A stretch of 8,293 nucleotides of DNA from Pseudomonadota bacterium (GTDB taxonomy: Bacteria > Bdellovibrionota_B > Oligoflexia > Oligoflexales > JAPPIL01): the NCBI GenBank assembly GCA_028877195.1, contig JAPPIL010000088.1, positions 1 to 8,293 of the forward strand, given 5' to 3'. The first letter of the stretch is position 1; every line of letters begins with the position of its first letter. The position numbers were made by a program, and so were the translations under genes. This document shows positions 5,153 to 8,293 of this stretch, piece after piece. Under the pieces are notes generated by a model. It was not told where the DNA came from and searched no databases. It saw only the letters and a program-made list of their open reading frames with translations.

Positions 5153-6312
5153 TACAAAAGTCCCAGTCTCTTATTTGCCACATCACAATAGCTATCTGAT
5201 ATATCTATGCCAAGATATTTGCGTTGTAGTTTCTTTGCGACAACTGCTGTAGTGCCAGTCCCCACAAAGGGGTCGAGAACATAACTTCCAGAAAAGCTAA
5301 ACAGCTTCAGTACTCGCTTTGCCAACTCTTCAGGAAACATGGCTGGATGATCGTATGCTTTCATGTTTCTTTCTGGAGCAATACTCCATCGTGCATTGAC
5401 CCAGCTTTTGAACTCATCTGCGGTTATGTCAGCATTAGCCTTGTCTCCTTTTGTTTTTAGAGAACCTTTTGTAAATACTTCAATGAATTCCCAAGTATAC
5501 TTAAGGTATGGGCTAGCAGGACTTTTCCAACTTCCCCACGCAGTGTATTTACAATTGTAGTTATTCTTTTCCCACAACAGCTCGCCTTTCCAAATCAAAC
5601 GGCGCTTGATGAAGAACGAACTGATGACATGATGGCTTGGTATGTAGTCTGAAAAAAGCGGCTGCACATTCACCGCTATCCTACCGCCGAATTTAAGCAC
5701 TCTGATACATTCATCAAATACAGCAAATAGCTTATCAAAATACCCTTCCCATCTAACATCATCACCGTTCCCGCCGTAGTCCAAGCCAAAATTGTAAGGT
5801 GGCGAGGTGAATATCAGATCAACACAGTTGTCAGGCAGTTTACGCAATTCATATTCAGCATCGCCGCTGACAATCTTGTCAACCAAGTTTTGAGGAGGAG
5901 TATTGACCACTTCATCAAAGGAGTGGTCTTTGGCGTAAAAGTATTTGCCGCGGCGGAGTTCCTTATCGGAACGATTGCTAACCTTGCGTTCATCCGCATA
6001 GCCAATAAAATGCCGTTTGCCAGCACGAACCCCGTAACTGCCGATGCTCTCCACCGCAGACAACACCTGCGTAAAAAGATTGCTGGCACTATGCGTAGCA
6101 GTGATTTCTTCAACAGCACTTCGTAATTTATACATGTCCACTGCTTTCAGCAAGACGGACACCTTGTTATCACGAGCAACGACTACAATCTCGTTAGGGT
6201 TAAATTTGCTATTAAAACGTTTTAGCAATGCTTGGGTTTTGCGATTTAGCACCCAATCTAAATCAACCACCCGATACCCTGAGCCTTGTCCTGTGCTTAA
6301 ATTTTCTTGCAT
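5152..6312 (-). CDS. Beta-class DNA amino-methyltransferase, probably N4-cytosine (386 aa)
   Basis: It transfers a methyl group from S-adenosylmethionine to an exocyclic amino group of its target base and so protects host DNA from the coupled nuclease. The catalytic motif IV is TSPPY (169-173). After a variable target-recognition region (about 240-310) come the motif X-like HPAMFPEEL (322-330) and the SAM-binding motif I DPFVGTGTT (347-355). The order IV, TRD, X, I is that of the beta class (Pfam N6_N4_Mtase). SPPY rather than DPPY is typical of N4-cytosine enzymes but not proof. About 140 residues precede the catalytic domain, an extension I cannot assign. ATG 6312 is supported by a weak GTAGG 6-7 nt upstream and by the position of the promoter at 6340-6348. 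It is the first gene of the module, followed by the nuclease with a one-base overlap. Confidence 0.92.
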   Translation of the reverse strand: MQENLSTGQGSGYRVVDLDWVLNRKTQALLKRFNSKFNPNEIVVVARDNKVSVLLKAVDMYKLRSAVEEITATHSASNLFTQVLSAVESIGSYGVRAGKRHFIGYADERKVSNRSDKELRRGKYFYAKDHSFDEVVNTPPQNLVDKIVSGDAEYELRKLPDNCVDLIFTSPPYNFGLDYGGNGDDVRWEGYFDKLFAVFDECIRVLKFGGRIAVNVQPLFSDYIPSHHVISSFFIKRRLIWKGELLWEKNNYNCKYTAWGSWKSPASPYLKYTWEFIEVFTKGSLKTKGDKANADITADEFKSWVNARWSIAPERNMKAYDHPAMFPEELAKRVLKLFSFSGSYVLDPFVGTGTTAVVAKKLQRKYLGIDISDSYCDVANKRLGLL

Positions 6313-6339
6313 ACTGTGCCTACGGATGTTGCTGCAAAA

Positions 6340-6367
6340 ATTCTAGCACATTAAGGTTAGGAATGTG
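6340..6367 (-). promoter_or_regulatory. Extended -10 promoter with overlapping inverted repeat upstream of the methyltransferase
   Basis: On the minus strand TGCTAGAAT (6340-6348) is an extended -10 element (TGnTATAAT type, one mismatch), 27 bp from the start at 6312. No good -35 is seen, as is common for extended -10 promoters. Immediately upstream and overlapping it, CACATT and AATGTG (6347-6352 and 6362-6367) form a perfect inverted repeat with a 9-bp spacer, placed like an operator. The same hairpin followed by GAATTTTT could instead act as a weak terminator for the VWA gene. Confidence 0.4.
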
Positions 6368-6378
6368 TTGAAAAAAGC

Positions 6379-6450
6379 CTAGTCCTAGCCAAGATGCTCA
6401 ATACAGCGACACTTTGATCTTCACTTCAGCGTTGCCTGGCAGGGTGTCGG
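6379..6450. repeat. Right direct repeat flanking the restriction-modification module (copy B)
   Basis: This is the direct copy of 4353-4433 without the 9-bp duplication; 68 of 72 aligned bases match. Positions 6379-6417 are an exact copy of the last 12 codons and stop of the MglA-like gene, here without the rest of the gene. Positions 6398-6450 are the functional 3' end of the VWA gene. The segment between the two copies (4434-6378, 1945 bp) holds only the restriction-modification module and its flanks. Confidence 0.95.
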
Positions 6451-8293
6451 TGAAGGTAACGACACGGTTGTTGACCATGAATTCCTCTTCGCTCAACTGC
6501 GTGCCATTCACAAACACTTGCCAGTAAGCATACTCATACAGGTGGTCGGTGAAGAATGATTTTTCAATCGTGAATTGCTGGAGAACCTCACGATGCTGAT
6601 AAGTTAATTCAATGCTGCCACTACTACGACGCAATACTGGGCAACCTAGCAATGCCTCTTCCGAATGCAGGATAACGGTATTGTTGATAATCGTCAGGTC
6701 AGCTGCTGAACATATATCCGATCCGATCTTTAATACTACTGATTCAAGAACATGGTCAGCATGGAGAGCGATGTCATTAGTCCTAACATCAAGTACTTGC
6801 TTAACCGTTATCATCTGCCCCGCAACAAAGTCCTGCGCATCAAAGACCACGATGTTGGTTTGACCATGACGACGATGGTAGCAGGCAATATCTTCGCCGT
6901 CGCTGTTTGTGCAGGAGAGACCGTTTGCCTGTATGCGAGGGTGAATATCGATTTCATAGTTGAGAATATCTTTTAGCACTGTGCGATAGAAGACTTCTAT
7001 CAGAGATTTTTCAGGTGGGATTGCCGCGGCTGGGAAGACCAACGTATTGCGACTGGTGATGCGATAATCATCAACCTGTATGCCGGCCACCTTTACCTCA
7101 ATATCGCTGATTTTACCTTCCGAAGAAAGTTGAAAAGTGCGTTTAAGTGCAATCTTTTCCTTGTAGTCAATTTGGATATTAGCGCCCGCAGGTGGTGGCA
7201 CAGAGAAAATTAGCTTCTTGGCACGATAGTCGTAATCGCTCGCATCGACAGTCGTTGTGCGACCATCAAGCAAGTAGTTGACGATAAGCGAGTCGCTGAT
7301 AATCGTATGCGGTAGCGCGAATTCCTTCAGATAAGGGCGACGCGCATAGGTGTAGTTAACATCGATGACTGACCCTTCTACAGGTGCTTGCTTCAAGGTC
7401 AAGGTCTTACCAGCCACCGTGTAAGCACTAGGAGGCAAGGTTGTCGTCTCGCCCGCGCTGCTCACCGTTACGGTCAATGAGCCGCGATCAGGTATTTGCT
7501 TGAGAGAAAACTGGTTCTTAAGAATGACGCTGATGTCTTCAGAAAGCGACTGTAGCAACGATGAGTAGTCGCTGGCTTTAATCGATGCAATCTTATCAAA
7601 GAACGGCACACCGATACGCCTGCCATTCACTTTTTTGCGCCAGCTTTTGAATATTCTGCTACCACTTGTAGGGTTTGAGTTTTGATCACGGTCTAAGGGG
7701 TTGAGGATGCCGTAAACTTTAGCAGTTACTTTTGGTATACGGATGTCTTGCAAGTAAGAGTAGAGGTCATCCATGCTTCGATAGAGTTTTTCTAGCTTGA
7801 CCGTATCACTGTCATGCTCGCTGTAGCAAAACTCATGGCGTTTCTCACCCGTTGGCTTGGGTTGATCTTTCTTCCAAGCGTAGCACTGATGGTCTTCATC
7901 GGTTACGATAATCACCGCCAAGCTCGCATCATCACGCAACCACGGAGTGGTCGTATCTTTGCACTTGCCTTGTAGCGACCGTGAAGCCATGACAATCGCT
8001 TCTTCAAACATCGAGCCATCGATGCCAAGATTTTTAATCGTGTCATGGTAAATACTCTCATAGTCAGTCATCTCTTTATTGATGATACCCCTGATACAAT
8101 CTCTTGTATCAGTGCTGGTTATCGCAATTTGCCAGTTGCTATCGGCAAGATAATCAAGCAACGAAGTAAGGCGCGAAGCCATATTCTTCTGCACGCGACC
8201 CATCGATAGCGAGTTGTCGATAACCATCAAGATGTCTAATACGCCGCTTTCATTCTGGGCAAAGGACTCACTGATCTCGTGTCCATCTGCACC
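6398..8293 (-). CDS. VWA-domain surface-type protein with tandem beta repeats, 5' end outside window
   Basis: The frame is open to the right edge of the window, so the N-terminus is missing; at least 631 residues are present (numbered from the edge). A VWA domain spans about 15-265: VLDILMVIDNSLSMG gives a MIDAS motif DxSxS (26-30), with VIIVTDEDH at about 127-135. Such domains bind divalent metal and protein ligands. After it come about six units of roughly 50-60 residues ending in a shared pattern, Y-x-V-x4-L-x-F-x4-P-x2-G-x2-I-x-V-x-Y (for example GSVIDVNY, GANIQIDY, KSLIEVFY, NAEVKIKV), which look like a stack of beta domains. Eight cysteines suggest export and disulfides. An adhesin or envelope-ligand-binding role is inference. 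The stop lies in repeat copy B, so the C-terminal residues were recreated or preserved when the restriction-modification module was inserted. Confidence 0.85.
   Translation of the reverse strand, partial: GADGHEISESFAQNESGVLDILMVIDNSLSMGRVQKNMASRLTSLLDYLADSNWQIAITSTDTRDCIRGIINKEMTDYESIYHDTIKNLGIDGSMFEEAIVMASRSLQGKCKDTTTPWLRDDASLAVIIVTDEDHQCYAWKKDQPKPTGEKRHEFCYSEHDSDTVKLEKLYRSMDDLYSYLQDIRIPKVTAKVYGILNPLDRDQNSNPTSGSRIFKSWRKKVNGRRIGVPFFDKIASIKASDYSSLLQSLSEDISVILKNQFSLKQIPDRGSLTVTVSSAGETTTLPPSAYTVAGKTLTLKQAPVEGSVIDVNYTYARRPYLKEFALPHTIISDSLIVNYLLDGRTTTVDASDYDYRAKKLIFSVPPPAGANIQIDYKEKIALKRTFQLSSEGKISDIEVKVAGIQVDDYRITSRNTLVFPAAAIPPEKSLIEVFYRTVLKDILNYEIDIHPRIQANGLSCTNSDGEDIACYHRRHGQTNIVVFDAQDFVAGQMITVKQVLDVRTNDIALHADHVLESVVLKIGSDICSAADLTIINNTVILHSEEALLGCPVLRRSSGSIELTYQHREVLQQFTIEKSFFTDHLYEYAYWQVFVNGTQLSEEEFMVNNRVVTFTDTLPGNAEVKIKVSLY

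Noticed and set aside
5814..6126. Small frames opposite or out of frame with the methyltransferase
   Set aside because: The methyltransferase frame carries all family motifs; the others are Arg/Leu-rich or Thr/Ser-rich products of shifted frames.
4353..6450. Composite transposon or IS element explaining the direct repeats
   Set aside because: The repeats are host gene 3' ends, have no transposase or terminal inverted repeats of their own, and are far longer than usual target duplications.
8228..8230. TTG at 8230 as the start of the VWA gene
   Set aside because: The frame is open upstream to the window edge and reads the strand leading into the VWA motif (SGVLDILMVIDNS). Starting at 8230 would cut the domain, so the gene is 5'-partial.
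1..8293. CRISPR arrays, tRNA or rRNA genes
   Set aside because: No regularly spaced repeats or recognisable tRNA/rRNA stretches were found on either strand by eye.

Overview
The window looks like a chromosomal segment of a Gram-negative bacterium with moderate to low GC. It carries genes for several exported envelope proteins (two lipoproteins, one signal-peptide protein, one von Willebrand A (VWA) surface-type protein) and a protein clearly related to MglA, the small GTPase that sets cell polarity in Myxococcus. Together these suggest a predatory or gliding 'deltaproteobacterial' lineage (Myxococcota or Bdellovibrionota-like). That placement is inference from gene content; no rRNA or other marker is present.

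Layout. Positions 1-120 hold a GC-rich terminator-like hairpin and a second strong hairpin. A lipoprotein gene (121-1182, minus) diverges from a second lipoprotein gene (1345-1986, plus). The latter converges on a gene for a helical exported protein (2055-3041, minus), with a hairpin between them. That gene diverges from a DUF2939-type membrane-anchored protein (3183-3704, plus), which ends in a clear intrinsic terminator. An MglA-like gene follows (3798-4391, plus). A two-gene restriction-modification module on the minus strand comes next: a beta-class amino-methyltransferase (5152-6312) overlapping by one base a small PD-(D/E)XK nuclease (4562-5152). The right end is a large VWA protein gene (6398 to beyond 8293, minus) with tandem beta-type repeats; its 5' end lies outside the window.

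The most notable feature is how the restriction-modification module sits. It is flanked by direct repeats of 81 bp (4353-4433) and 72 bp (6379-6450). The repeated sequence is the shared, overlapping 3' end of the MglA-like gene and the VWA gene. The left copy completes the MglA-like gene and carries a broken 3' remnant of the VWA gene. The right copy completes the VWA gene and carries the last 12 codons of the MglA-like gene. The simplest reading is that two convergent genes overlapping by 20 bp were split by insertion of the module, with a long duplication of the target so that neither gene was destroyed. The left remnant has since diverged: four substitutions and an in-frame 9-bp tandem duplication, all outside the MglA-like coding part.

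The MglA-like protein keeps the fold signatures and the NKRD base-recognition motif. It has lost the P-loop lysine, the residue aligned with the intrinsic arginine finger, and the catalytic glutamine, so it is probably a pseudo-GTPase or an atypical nucleotide binder. The envelope genes cannot be given specific functions from sequence alone.
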